Of a stretch of DNA of 64,000 nt, positions 11,813 to 23,229 are shown in pieces; position 1 is the stretch's first letter, and every line of letters starts with the position of its first letter. The stretch comes from Galbula dea (lineage: Eukaryota; Chordata; Aves; Piciformes; Galbulidae), in contig VWZX01002935.1 of assembly GCA_013399015.1 (NCBI GenBank), positions 424,456 through 488,455 on the forward strand, given 5' to 3'. Below the pieces are notes generated by a model. It had not been told where the DNA came from. It was given only the letters and a program-made list of their open reading frames with translations, and did not search any database. Both the position numbers and the translations under genes were made by a program.

Positions 11813-14800
11813 GTAAGTAATTCAAAATTCAGTTTATTTAAAGAGTTACAAAGTGAGAAGTTTCAATGTATGTTTCCTAACAGAAATGCTTCCCCAAATC
11901 AGTCTTTTTTTTTTACAGTGAACAATGGCTTGTGTTACACAGTCTGTAGAAAGCAGCTTGGATTGTTCAGTGTTGTTCTGTGATCTCTGCAGAGTTTCAC
12001 TTTTCAGAAGGTGCTTATTAGCATCAACTTAAGCTTAAAATCCTTGTTAAGAGTTACAGAAATTTATTGGTCACCAATGCCAGTCCTATTGCATGCCTTA
12101 GACTTTCTGAAGTTACTAAAGTAGCACTGGAGTGTGCAACCAGAATTAGCATTTTTCCAGAGGGAACCAAGGGAGAAAGCAGTCACAGTTCTAAGGAAAG
12201 GATACAGCTTTCAGTAGGGTGTAAGTGAAAACTTCTGTTTGCTGGAACTCACCTGGTGGATAACAGGTACATAAAACCTAAGCAACAGCCTTGTCTGCTC
12301 CATGTGAAGAAATGAAATGGTCAAAAGAAGTGCCATAAAAAAATGTGACTGATGCTAGTGATCTACCAAATCACCAGGTTGTATTCAAATAAGCAACAGG
12401 GAATTGCTTGTTAGAGGTTTTTCTTCTTAAAAGGATGTCAAAGGAATTAGAATTAAAGACTTTTGTTCCCAATTGACTGCTTCTTTCTTCTCCATTCCTT
12501 AGGCTTCTTACCTGGAAAGAAGTATAGGTGTTGAAAAATGGTTAGAAGTTCTATCAGGTCTCTTTCCATGAAAATACAATGCTATGTGTTTAATACTTTG
12601 TGTTGTTTCCTCCCTGTAAGCAACAGGCATGATTGATGTCCTCCATAAACAGACATTTTGTGATTTGTATCCCACTAGTTCAGTAGTTTTAAAACTGGTA
12701 AAGACAGAAAAAATTATTCATCTTGAAGGCTGCTGAGCTCTTGACAAGACTGTCCTCTCCCACAAGAAAACTTTCTTCAGAGCATTGCACTGTCTCAGTG
12801 TAGTAATCTATTTTAGGCTATGCCCATGTCTACAGGAAGTTCAGATCTGCAGAAATGACTTTGTTCAGGATTTTGGGAATGCTCAAAAGAAGAGTTAATC
12901 CTCACCTTTTTGTGTTTGGGTAGTGGTCAAGATCCAGCATTCAGTCACTTAAACCCAACTACCCAACAGTGTGTTGCCTTCAGGGCTGTTCAGCAGGGAC
13001 ACTGCATCTCTGTAGCATCCTTACTAACAGTGGCTTCTGTTCATGGTGAGCTTGCAGTTAGCACTTAAAATGTGGGCAAGTAAATTCCTATCTTGTTGCT
13101 CTCAAGAAGGGTGGTAGCCATGAGAGATCTTCATCTCCCAAGACAATGGCCAGCTTTTTCCATCTCTGTTTCCAAATTTTCAGGTAAAAATAAAGGAAGA
13201 CAAGAGTATTTCTTGGAAGCATTTGATATTGGCAGTGTGTCCTCAACAGCTCTGGTGCTTTGAGGAGGTGGCAGCCCTGCTTCATGCATGCAGGCTGACC
13301 ATCCCAATCATTTTGTTTATGTGGCAGAACCTTGGTATACAGAGTGGTCTATGTGGTATGCCTGCCTGAAAAGGTCAAGCACTCTTGGTGAGGCTGAAGC
13401 AGTTTAAAATAGGTGGTAACTTGGACTTCATTTATGTCAAAGGCAGGAAAGATTTCTGAAGCTAATTTGGTTTCTTTGGCAGAGGTCATTGGTCTTGTAA
13501 CAAGAGTTAAGCTCAAATTCAGAGTTGTTCCTTATTCCCAACAGGTCAAATATGCAGAAAAGGCTGGCTCCATTCAGGCACCTAAGTGAAGTGCCTAGAT
13601 GTGAAGAACTATGTGCCACTTGATAGCACCTAACTGTTTGCAGATGCCTGTGCTGCTTTTTGTGCTGTAGTAGGTTCAAGATGAAAATTTCTTTTATGGC
13701 CTAGAATAGTATCATGCAGCTGAGAGTTTATTAATAGTCCACAATTGTCAGTCTGAAAACCTGTATGTATCTGTTACAGTCTTAGATCTGAAAGGTTGAC
13801 CTTGCTATGCTGTCAAAATGTTACCTCCTTCTCCAGCTTTGTTTTCTTGAGACTGCTTAAATTGAGGTTGGGGGGGGGAAAGGCAAGTCTTCTGCAAAAC
13901 TTTTGCTCTCCTTAGGTTTTCATATACAACATTTAATTGGAGTCATGCTTAAATTCCTCCAAACTAAAGTTGTCTTACAGCTTTTTTTTTGGTTTTAATA
14001 GTACTGGAGGGGTAGCCAGGTGGGTTTGTAGCAAAGAAATTGAAACTAGTGTCCCAGATAAAGAAGTGTACAAGATACTTGGGCCCAGCTTGCTAAAAAA
14101 ACCCCTGAAAACTACTTCCTGTTCTGTGTTGCTAAGTTGGGCTGCATTTGCTTAGTATTTTCATCATGTTACCCATCCAAATTCCTGTGATTTTCCCTGT
14201 CTTGTTGCAAAAGAGCGTATTTTTCTGTCCTGAAGAAGAAAGCTAGTGTTCTGGAGGATATCTAAGTGTTGTATCTGTGGGCCAAAACTTGCTTGCACTC
14301 TCACTGAGTGTGTCTTCCTCCACCTGATCTGGTTTATTGTGTTATGTAGGGTGTGTATCTGTGTAGGGAGAATGGTTGTAGAAGAAAGATCTCTGTTTCA
14401 TATCTAATAGAGTTTCATTTTAGGTGAATGTTTCATTGACATGTCACCATCTTAGTCCAAGTAGATAAAACTGAGCTTTCTTAGGGAACCTTGGCTCATA
14501 TCAAAGTGATGAAAAGTCATCATTCTGTCTGTGCTCAAAGCAAGTTATTTCAAGCTATTTTAGATACTGAAGAACAAAAGCAACTAACCACACCTAAAAA
14601 TTGCAGTGAAATCCTTAAATGCCATAGTTATTCACTATGGAATCAAGCTGAAAATTGCCTTTTGTTTTTGGACATTGCAGGAGATCTCCCTTGCCTTTGA
14701 GAGATGGAAATTCTTTGCTCCTAAAAATGAGAACCTCAGGGGCATATACTCCTGCATTCACTCTTTTTCTTGAGGTTCTTGAGGAAAAGCAGGGACAAGC

Positions 14801-15655
14801 TGAGGATTGTCAGGGTTTCTGAAACTGAATAAAGTGTGCAATCTGATCAGTAATATCATTCAATAAATGTGATCTTTCTTAAATGCTTGGAGACCTTACT
14901 TCATCTTGAAGATACCTATAGCTTTTAAACAAAGAGCTGTATTGGCAGAACAATTCTCTTAATGTGTTTCAAGTCAGGTTTTTTGTTGATACATAAATAC
15001 TGTTCCTTGTCTTATTTCTGTGTGTCAGAAGTATCTAAACATTATGGAAGCAGAGTTATTTAACTGCAATTTTTGTAGCTGTTAGCACATAATATCATTT
15101 TCTCTAAATTGTGGAAGTCACTGTCTGCTGTCCTCAACTGTGTCATGGTCTTCTGAAAGAGGTGTGTGCTGCTGCCTTCCTTGTGGATGTGCACTTTGGT
15201 TTTCTGCAGATTGCTTGGCATTTGGGTGTTTCTCAGGAAGGCTATCTAGTTTTGGGGAGTCATTACTGGATCCTAATGAAGGTTGTCATTAATAGTGCTT
15301 GCCAGTACAGGTTCCTTCTTCCACACAACACCTTAGCTGCTTCTTGTTAGGAAACTCACCAGCATCTTAAAAATACTATTTTATTTTGTTTTCTTCTTCC
15401 TAGAAAGTCATTTAATAGATGCCTGTAGTACAGTATTTAGCAGCTACTCAGGCCAACTCTCCCGAGAGAAACCAGGACAATTGTGCTGTCTTTGTGGCAT
15501 GCAGGAATTGCATCAGGTTCTGTCTTTCTTACTGGTTTTCTCACATTACAGAGCGAAGTGAGAGGAGAATGATGGAAATCAAGGTGAAAGCAATGATGAA
15601 ACTTCGTGGCAATACAGTAATAAACCACAAAGTGTATGAATTTTGCAGTCTCTAG
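11813..15655 (+). other. POLA1: 5' part of POLA1 intron 6, unique sequence
   Basis: Phase-1 intron starting GTAAGT. This 3.8 kb is AT-rich and holds no recognised transposon, RNA gene or coding exon. There is a G run at 13870-13877. The open frames at 13437-13679 (-), 13937-14155 (+) and 15111-15350 (+) are under 90 codons without domain features. Confidence 0.75.
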
Positions 15656-15656
15656 T

Positions 15657-15720
15657 CTAGCAGGGTTCTTGGACTAGATGATCTTGAGGGTCCTTTCCAA
15701 CCGTAATGATTCTGTGATTC
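15657..15720 (+). mobile_element. CR1 LINE 3' tail remnant, sense
   Basis: About 60 bp: CTAGCAGGGTTCTTGGACTAGATGATCTTGAGGGTCC, then TTTCCAACC and the tail ATGATTCTGTGATTC. This is only the last part of the CR1 3'UTR plus the terminal octamer-like repeats. It ends about 20 bp before the CpG-rich block. Confidence 0.85.
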
Positions 15721-15740
15721 CTTAGAAATAGAGACTTTCT

Positions 15741-16320
15741 AAAGCGTGCTGCATATTCTGACCACGCTGGAGGCCGTTTTAAGGACGCCGTGCAGAAAGC
15801 ACAACAGCTTTGCAGTGCGGGAGGCTATGTTTCAGGAACATAAACAAGAGTATGTTTCCGAAGGGCCGAGGCGTTGGCCGCCCGTGGGGTCGGTTGTGGA
15901 TTCAAAGGGCCCCAGGCCCGGCCCCGCCGTTCCACCCTGCTTGAAATGGGTGGCGAGAGCCTCGAGGTGGCAGCACCGGATGCCGATTCTTAGCCTCACA
16001 CAAAACGTCTAACGGGCGAAGGGAGAGAGAGAGAGGCCGGGAAACTTTGCCTGCTTCCCGACTAACCCGCGGCTGAAATAGAAAAATCCAGGGAAAAGTC
16101 CCCGGGCTTTGTTCAGCGGGGAACGGGCCAGCGTCTTGCCAAACGGCTGCCTGTTAACCGAGGCTCCGCAACGCTCCCGCCTTGCTGGGTGCTGGGATGT
16201 GGGCAGCGTGCGGGGATAGGAGCATGCCTGGCAAGCCCTGTAGAAACGAGCTGTTAGGCTTATTCTTAAAATCCTACGAGTAGTAAAATTTATTCGACCT
16301 TTTTTTTTTTCAGTTTCTCG
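15741..16320 (+). promoter_or_regulatory. Isolated intronic CpG island, possible cryptic promoter
   Basis: I count about 40 CpG dinucleotides in about 580 bp, while the flanking kilobases have almost none. G+C is clearly raised, with CCCGGCCCCGCC (a GC-box-like block at about 15917-15928), CCCGCGG, CCCCGGG and GGAACGGGCC. Open frames run through it on both strands (15746-16012 + and 16009-16467 -), but neither resembles a known protein, and long open frames are expected in GC-rich DNA. Its position, deep in POLA1 intron 6 and away from exons, fits an orphan CpG island: an alternative or antisense promoter, or an enhancer. It could instead be a decayed GC-rich insertion. The strand of any transcript is unknown. 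Confidence 0.6.
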
Positions 16321-17559
16321 AGTGACCTTTTCTGCTTGCTGCTTAGTAAATGTTCTAATAATTCTGTTAAGTAATTGCAGGAGCAAGTCCCAAAACTTCC
16401 TTGAATTATTTACTTTTGCCTGGCTAAGGTTCATCAGTGTATTTTGGATGCTACCTTTCTTTGTCATGTGTGCAACCTTGCAGTTTCGCTGAGGTTGGAA
16501 AGCTTACCTGTGGTGCAGGTATTTTAATGATAGCATTGAAGATTTTACATGTCAGAGTAGGTCAAAGGCCCTTTGATTTTTCTTGATGTAGGAGCTCTAA
16601 GAAGTTTACTGATTAGTTCCATCCTATTCATTTCAAAATTACCAAAGCCAGATATTATTTTCCCCCCCACCCATTAGATAGTTCTTGTTTTGTAAAGTAA
16701 TATGACGAGGTCAGACAGGATACCAGTAATTAATTGAGCCAACTAACTCTTCCTGAAAGGAGCTAATATATAAAATAGGTCCCAATTCCACAAGATAATT
16801 AAGGTAGGCATGTTCTTAAAAGCCTGATTTTTAGTTCCTTTGATTTCACTAGGGCTGTTTGCACACCAAAAGTTAGATGTGCTCTTAAATCATCACAATG
16901 TTTTCCCTGTTGTTTTCTCCAGCAAAAAGAGCTGAGAAAGTTCAGAGATAGGTGTGATTTAATTTTTTCCAATGACTATTTCTTTTTTTCTGTCAAATTA
17001 CTGCTCAATGTCCAGGTGCTTAAGTGCTGTCACTAGTTTCCAGTAAATATTGGAAAACTGCAGTTGCCTGAACACCAGAATGTATCTCCTTTTAGCTTTT
17101 GTTTAGTAAACTACTTTTGTTCTGTACTTGCCTTTTGGGAAGCAGCTGAAGACAGATTTCTAGCTGAACTTTAATGGCATCTGTATCAGAAAGTTGCAGT
17201 GGTGTTTTTTCATTCACCTTCTGAACTCAGACTAACCTGAGAATTTTTGTTTATATTCACCTACTGCATAATCAGTTGATGTTTTCAAATTCTTAGTACT
17301 AGATTCAAATCCCCTTTCTAAACCTTTAACCTACTACCTGTGTGTTGCAGAACATACTTTTTGTTTCCTAAACCAGCAAATATATTACTAGTGCTTTGTA
17401 AAACAAAGCCAACCAAACAAAACAGAAAAACAGTCAAAACCCCAGTGTCTTTTTGGGGGTTACCAAATATATTAGAGTGTAAACTAGCAGTGTTTTTTGC
17501 TTTGTTTGCTCTTCCTTTTAATGAATAGTAGAGAGCTGTGTTAAAAGTTTAGGAACCTC
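16321..17559 (+). other. POLA1: POLA1 intron 6 middle part, nothing recognised
   Basis: AT-rich unique sequence downstream of the CpG-rich block. A C run (TTCCCCCCCACCC) lies near 16665. No CR1, RNA or coding signal was recognised. Confidence 0.65.
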
Positions 17560-18140
17560 TTGGAGCTGAGTGGTTATGCACTGACATTTGTTTCTTTTGA
17601 TAAAATTAAAATTGGGAAGATTAATTAAACTTTAGTGAAATCTCTGTTCTATCAAGAATCAATAAACCTTATTTTGGCAATGGGATTATTCCTTGTCCCT
17701 GAATATGGTTTATGATTGCAAAAGAGAATTTCAGAATAGCAAAAGTAAAGGAAGTCAGACATCAAATCTTTTTATGTAAAGACAAAGAGATATCTGCCTG
17801 TAAAACACAACTCTTGTATATATGCAGTAATGCTTGTCTAGTTGAACTGCATATTCTTCCCAAGCATTGTCTTTAAGTCTCCTGGTACTGTATAGTAAGG
17901 TTAAAAAGAGCTGTGAAGTCTAGATTCACTTTCTATTTGTAATCTATCTATAGTAATTATTACATTTGTTATTGAGTTTTACACGAGATGTGAGTTAATA
18001 GATGGTAGCCTGTGACTTGCCTTAATTAGTCTCTGTCACAAAGAGTTTTTAAGGTGCTGTTCTTTGATCTGCTAATAATAAAGTCAGCCACAGTTTTCTG
18101 AATGTTTGCTTCTGCATGCTCACTCGATGCATTGTTTTGG
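17560..18140 (+). promoter_or_regulatory. Candidate conserved non-coding element, intron 6
   Basis: A CR1-free, low-repeat stretch with dense homeodomain-type cores (GATTAATTAAAC, GTAATTATTAC, CTTAATTAG), a TCF/LEF-like TTCTTTGATC and isolated CpGs such as ACACGAG and ACTCGATGC. This texture resembles deeply conserved vertebrate developmental enhancers, and POLA1 3' introns are known to carry them. There is no open frame or splice pattern to suggest an exon. The call is by pattern and context only; an alignment with chicken and human POLA1 introns would decide it, and the limits are approximate. Confidence 0.4.
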
Positions 18141-18379
18141 TTTCTAGCATATGCTATTGCTGAAGTTAACCAAAAAACCCCTGACTTTTAAAAGGTTGCC
18201 CATGACAGAGGATGACAAAACCCCTGGATTTTTATGAAGTTTACTTTGGCAGCCTTATTCCTAGGGCAGTGAACTTGATGCTTGCTTGCTTATTTACTTC
18301 TTTGTGGCTGCCTCAGTATTTTCAGGTTCTCTTTTGTGGATTTATTTGGTTTCAAAATCTTTTGGGAGTCCTGGCAATC

Positions 18380-18790
18380 CCAAAAGAAAGCAGTTTTGTC
18401 TCCAGCGCTGCCGTTTGAAATGCTGCTGCTGTATTTTAACCGCTGCATTCGATTGAAACCTCCATGCTGTTAAGCACTGAGCCAAACTGAAATCGACCAC
18501 TGCATTGAAATCAGGAGTTGGCACTTGCCGGCGGCCTGGAAGGAGTTGGTAATAGCACTGCACCCGCCTTTCTTTTCATGGGGTTTTTCTTCTCTCTTTG
18601 CAGTTTCAATTGGTGCCACTTTGACTTAAAGACTGTTTCTTAATCACGATGCACGTTCTGATGGAAATATTTGCAGTGTAACTTAAGAAGAAAATAACCA
18701 TAAAGTGAATCCCTTCAGAGTGCTTTCCTCAGAAACAAAACCCGTGACAATGCAGCGTGCTCGGGGTATTTAGAGAGCAATCTCTGTGGA
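18380..18790 (+). promoter_or_regulatory. Candidate conserved non-coding element just upstream of exon g
   Basis: A patch about 240-640 bp upstream of the next exon with raised CpG (CCAGCGCTGCCG, CTTGCCGGCGGCC, AATCACGATGCACG, CAGCGTGCTCGGGG) in an otherwise CpG-poor intron, plus GAAATCGACC and CTTGACTTAAAG. CpGs survive here without being dense enough for an island, which suggests constraint. It contains a splice-acceptor-like TTCTTCTCTCTTTGCAG ending near 18603, but no following frame matches POLA1. It could be a regulatory element or an unused cassette exon. Confidence 0.4.
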
Positions 18791-19023
18791 AGGAGATAAG
18801 GAAGAAGATTTCTTCGTGTCTTGTGAACCTTTATTGAGAGTTAAAAATCCTAAAATGTCTTTCTGTTTTGCAGAGGGAGTTTTGCTGAGGAGAGATTTTT
18901 CAGCTTCTGCAGTTACCTTTTGGAACTTTTCTTTTGAATCTGCTTCACCAAGCATATGAAAAATGAGCCTCCTTGCATGGCTGACCTCTTAGGCTTTTGA
19001 AATTTGTTGTTTCTTATTAATAG

Positions 19024-19205
19024 GACTGGATCCCTCCCAATTCAGAGTCCATCACCATTACCATAAAGATGAGGAGAATGATGCCTTGGTTGGTGGCCCA
19101 GCTCAGCTCACTGACGAGGAGAAGTATAGAGATTGTGAAAGATTCAAGTTTTGCTGCCTCAAGTGTGGAACAGAAAATATTTATGACAATGTCTTTGACG
19201 GTTCG
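19024..19205 (+). CDS. POLA1: POLA1 exon g: CysA zinc module, first half
   Basis: The exon has 182 nt: two bases completing the split Gly codon, then 60 codons. It starts LDPSQFRVHHHYHKDEEND and continues GGPAQLTDEEKYRDCERF. The first Cys pair of the CysA zinc site is CLKC in the context FKFCCLKCGTEN, followed by IYDNVFDGS. Mammals have CPTC preceded by another Cys (from memory), so the neighbouring residues differ while the CxxC spacing is kept. The acceptor is ATTAATAG. The donor TCG|GTTAGT is weaker than the other donors in this gene, but it is the only cut giving phase 0 into the next exon. Confidence 0.95.
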
Positions 19206-20874
19206 GTTAGTTGGGGTTTTTTTTCCTGTTTCATTTCTGTTCATCAGATAAATTATGTGTAGAGAGAACAGCTTTTCAGATAGGATTTGTATGGTGTAGG
19301 GCAAGATAACCATATTGCTTGAGTCCTGCTCTGTATAGCTTTGGAACAGAAATTTGCTAATGGGATCGGGCTGGAATATTTTTCCCATTTTTCCATTTCA
19401 GCAGCACATAAGAGATTATCTGCCTTCATTTTAATCTGTTTGCCCACAGATGTGAATGATTGTGGCTGTTAACTTTTTAAGGAATCCTTATCTTAACACC
19501 TTAGTAACTTCCAGTTCTCTCTGGTATAGCAATTTCTTATCCTAAATCACACTGATTGGAACAAAGTGTTTTTGAAACTGGTGTTTTATCTTGTTCCATC
19601 CCACCTCCCTTCTTGACAGTAAGGTTTTTCTGTGTTATCTTTCCTTCTGACTTTGTGTCTTGAACAGAAAAAGTCAAGGGGTACATTCTTGTGGAGAAGT
19701 TCTGCCAAAAAATGTATCTCTGACCTTGGATCACAACTTGAATTAGGGACAAGTATTTAACTCCACAGCAATGTTATGTATGTATTAGTCATTGGCAAGT
19801 TAGCAAGCTTGAGAGTAGTGAAAACCTTGAAACTGAAAGCAAGTAAATCTTTTATCTAAATTAAAAGCAATTATTTTAAGTTAATTTGAACAAACAGCAG
19901 ATGTTTGCATTTTTTGGAATCAAAATAAAGCAGTCTTTGGAAGTAAGAGGAAAAGATACAAATCAAGTGAATCTTTGTGAATCCTTGACTTTTGTTCATT
20001 ACAGCTGTAAATAAGATAGCTAATTGCATGTGGGCTTGACAACTTGCAGATGGGCAAACTAGAGAGAAGTGGATATCACACTCCTTTAAAACAAGAAGAG
20101 GGGGGAGGGAACCCCCCCCCCCCCCANCTGGAATTATTTAATGTTGTGGGTGGGAGTTTAGCCAAGATGACTCACAAGAGCTAAGTCTTACCTTGAAAGA
20201 AGGTGTTCTGGAAGTTGTATAACTGTCCATCCTACCAGCTTGTCCTTAGCTGAATGCCTGTTTACAGCCTTGCTTTCAGCTGTTGATGCATCGCTTCCAG
20301 GTTCTCAAATTTGAATGTCAGATGTTCCAAAGGTTTTGAAAGTAAGGAGGATGAGATGGTATAAAACTGGTAGAACTATTCTTTGCCCTTGGAGAAAATA
20401 AAAGGTGATCATGTCATTCTTGGTTAACAAAGTTTGTCTCTACAGCCCTATTGGGAATTTCATAGTTGGTGTCTGTAAGACTGATAGCAACGTTCTGATC
20501 GGTGGGGTGGGGCAGAACTTTGGTGTCCCTGAGAGGACAAGCCAGTGTTGTTTGGGGAGAGAGACAAGGGAGCCTGATTTGTCCATAGATCATTTTTTTT
20601 GGTACTCAACATCATTTTAGGAATGATGAACTTTGTAGCAGGTGGTGAGGCATGCTCTCCTTTCATTAAAAAGAAACTGGGAAAGCTGTAGGTCAGAGAA
20701 GTCTTTATATGAGTGTGGCCATCAGGATGCAAATAAAGAAGGCCTAGATGTTAGAGACTCTCTAAGACTATTCTTTATTTAAAATATAAGTATTATGTCT
20801 AAACTCCTTGGCTAACTTCTGCTCCTGTCATCTGTTGTCATGATGCATGCTGATTTTTACTCTTCTGTTTTCAG
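19206..20874 (+). other. POLA1: POLA1 intron 7 of window (1.67 kb)
   Basis: GT-AG intron, phase 0, starting GTTAGT and ending TGTTTTCAG. It includes a polypurine/poly-C stretch with an ambiguous base. No transposon or RNA gene was recognised. The 123-codon antisense frame at 19017-19388 overlaps the exon and is a shadow. Confidence 0.85.
20101..20127. repeat. G-run/C-run low-complexity tract with one N
   Basis: A purine run GGGGGAGGGAA is followed by 14 C residues, then CAN. The single unresolved base at 20127 sits at the end of the C run, consistent with a homopolymer sequencing limit. The two runs are complementary and could pair. Confidence 0.8.
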
Positions 20875-21006
20875 GGGAGATTTATTGAACCCAGCTTGCA
20901 GAGGTGCAGTAAGGCTGGGTGTGAGGAGCCTCCTTTCAACTCTGTGGTTCAAATGAGCAACAAGTTACTGTTGGATGTTAGAGGTTACCTCAGAAAATAC
21001 TATAAT
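20875..21006 (+). CDS. POLA1: POLA1 exon h: CysA zinc module, second half
   Basis: The exon has 44 codons, phase 0-0, starting GRFIEPSLQRCSKAGCEE and ending VRGYLRKYYN. CSKAGC (C-x4-C) supplies the second Cys pair of the CysA zinc site, and QMSNKLLLDVRGYLRKYY is the helix that leads to the CysB module. In POLA1 this region docks on POLA2 and is needed for assembly of the polymerase alpha-primase complex. The acceptor is TTTTCAG and the donor is TATAAT|GTAAGT. The stretch between the Cys pair and QMSNK (EEPPFNSVV) is less conserved than the rest. Confidence 0.96.
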
Positions 21007-22369
21007 GTAAGTATACAGAAAATATGAAATGAGTTTTCTAAGTGGTGCTGCTTTCTTAGTGACTGTCATGTTACTTTTCTTTGTTGTAGATAAGTCCAAG
21101 GTAATAGCATGCAACATGAATGATTTCAAAATACTCATGGAGAATGTTTGTTTTCTCAATTCAGCCTCAAGTGAAGATAGACTTCTTGAAATTTTTGTAA
21201 CTGTTTGACAGCATTATTACAGATGTAGCATCTCTCTGCTTTCCAGGTTTTTAGACAAAAAAAGGGCAGAATTGATTATCTCTGTGCTTTTGGAAAAATC
21301 TATGAAGCCTATCAAATATGCAGCTATCAGTTTCTCTTTTAATTGAAATCTGAAAAATCTTTCTCCTATGGAAATTAAATGTATATTGTGTTGCACTGGG
21401 AAAGGAAAACTGAAGGTAGGGCTGTAAAAATTCTGTGAAGGACAATAAGGAGGGAAAGAATACCAATCTTTCTTCATAATGATTGGGAGGGGATAAAAAG
21501 AGGAGGAAGATGGGTAGTAAATTAATTTTTTATCATTCTTATTCTTGGGGGCAGTGCAAGAAATCAAAAATGCTAGTGGTAGTGGTTGGTTTTGTATGGC
21601 ATTGTGAAGAAAAAAAGTGTCATGGTGGAAATTTTTGCACTGTCCAAAGTGGTGACTGGTTATGGAAAAGAAAAAACAAACAAGAAAAATCAAACCACCA
21701 TGATGACATGATTTTTAAACTATCTCAATATGTCATATGCTGAAAGGATCACATTTTGTGATCTGGCAGCTAGCCATTTTGGTCAAATTTTTATAGCTCT
21801 GTTGCCTGGCTGCCTTTTTTTGGGTTGTCCAGTATTGCCTGTTTTCACAGCTTCAAGACAGACATCAGTTTGGAAGATGCTCATAACCTTTAGTGTGCTC
21901 AAAACCATAAATTGTTTTTGACAAATTGGCCTGTACAGGAATGGCTTCTCTAATTCATGCTGTATTTTCTCAAGTGTGTTTTTGCAGGCAGCAGCTAGGA
22001 TGCTGAGAATTAAGTATAGTTTAATACAAAGTGTGCATTTTGTGTTACCTTTCTTCTGTCTTAGGTCTTATTCTACATTGTATTATTGAATAATATGCTG
22101 AAGTCATATGTTTATACAGACTCTTGGTATAAAAGTTGCTTCTGATGAACTTTTTTGGATTTAATCAATGTACAGTACATGATAAAACACAATGCCACAT
22201 GCTGAGGAATATCTGGCATAGTGCTAGAATATGTTTTCAGAAGATGTGCAGTAGTAAACCTGATGGATGGAGGAAGATACATTTAAGGAAGAATTCTTAT
22301 TACAAGAAGTAGTATCATATTTTATACTCTGTTCTCCTAGGTTTTTTTAAGACCAAGCTGTGATATGTT

Positions 22370-22680
22370 TGAATATTAAACATTGCAATTTGCTCACTTT
22401 GTATTAAAAAAATCTCTTAAGTATCTTACTTCATGGTGTATATAGAAGACAATGATGTGTCCTTCAAAAGGAAGTGCCCTTGTAAGTCAAAGCTTTATAA
22501 ACTCAATTATTTTTACTACTAAGAATTTACTTTTAACTTAATTAGCTCTAATAATAAGGTTTAAAACTACTTATTGACTGTGCAATACATCCAGACTCTG
22601 GAAATGCAAGATTATTTTATTGCAAAAAGGAATTTCCAAATGGCACAGTAAGTTTCCTTTTAAAAAGGGGCTTTCTCCAG
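22370..22680 (+). promoter_or_regulatory. Candidate conserved non-coding element
   Basis: Repeat-free AT-rich stretch with closely spaced homeodomain-like cores (ACTCAATTATTT, CTTAATTAGCTCTAATAATAAGG), a CTTTATAAACTC motif and GATTATTTTATTGC. It lies in the largest CR1-free block of the giant intron. Supported only by texture and by the known presence of enhancers in POLA1 3' introns; the limits are approximate. Confidence 0.35.
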
Positions 22681-23229
22681 AGTTAGGCAAATAAACTTGT
22701 TGTCCTGTTAGCTCCTAGAAAATCAGATGTTGTGAGTTTGAGTTTATTCCTTGCAGCAAGTGCTTGGAGTGACTGTATAACAGCTGGAGTTGAAATTCAT
22801 CCAATGGCTCTTTGCACTAATATATATAATCCTAAAGGATACAAAGACATACCCAGAAGTAGTACAGCAGAGAACTGTCTGAAGACAGCATTTGTTGAAG
22901 CTTGGAGACACTTAAATTTAATAGTCTCATGTTGTAGTGCTTGCAGCTGAAAGGTGCAGAAATATCCATTGGAACTAGACAAATCTATTGTCTCACTTTG
23001 TCACTGCATTCACGTTTTTGTTAGCTGTTACTCTTGTTTGTGTGTTGGTCAAATGGCACATCCTACAACACCAGAAAATGTGAAAATAATATTTTTAATG
23101 TTGGAAATAAGGAGCTATTTGGTGAAGGCAGCCTTTATCAAGAGCCTTTTTTGGCTTACTTTTTTTTCACTGAGCTTTGAATCAAATTTACTGGGTTTTT
23201 TAAGGGTGTAAGATCATTGCATGTTTTTT

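Noticed and set aside
16009..16467. 152-codon - strand ORF through the CpG island
   Set aside because: Long open frames are expected in GC-rich DNA; no domain seen and no splice partner. Kept only as a note under the CpG island.
1..21006. Possible intronic H/ACA scaRNA or snoRNA hosted by POLA1
   Set aside because: I recall that mammalian POLA1 hosts a small Cajal-body RNA, but no segment here showed a convincing H box plus ACA pair or C/D boxes by eye; a covariance-model search would be needed.
21217..21693. 158-codon - strand ORF in the giant intron
   Set aside because: Phe/Ser/Lys-rich low-complexity translation of T-rich DNA; no family match or supporting signals.
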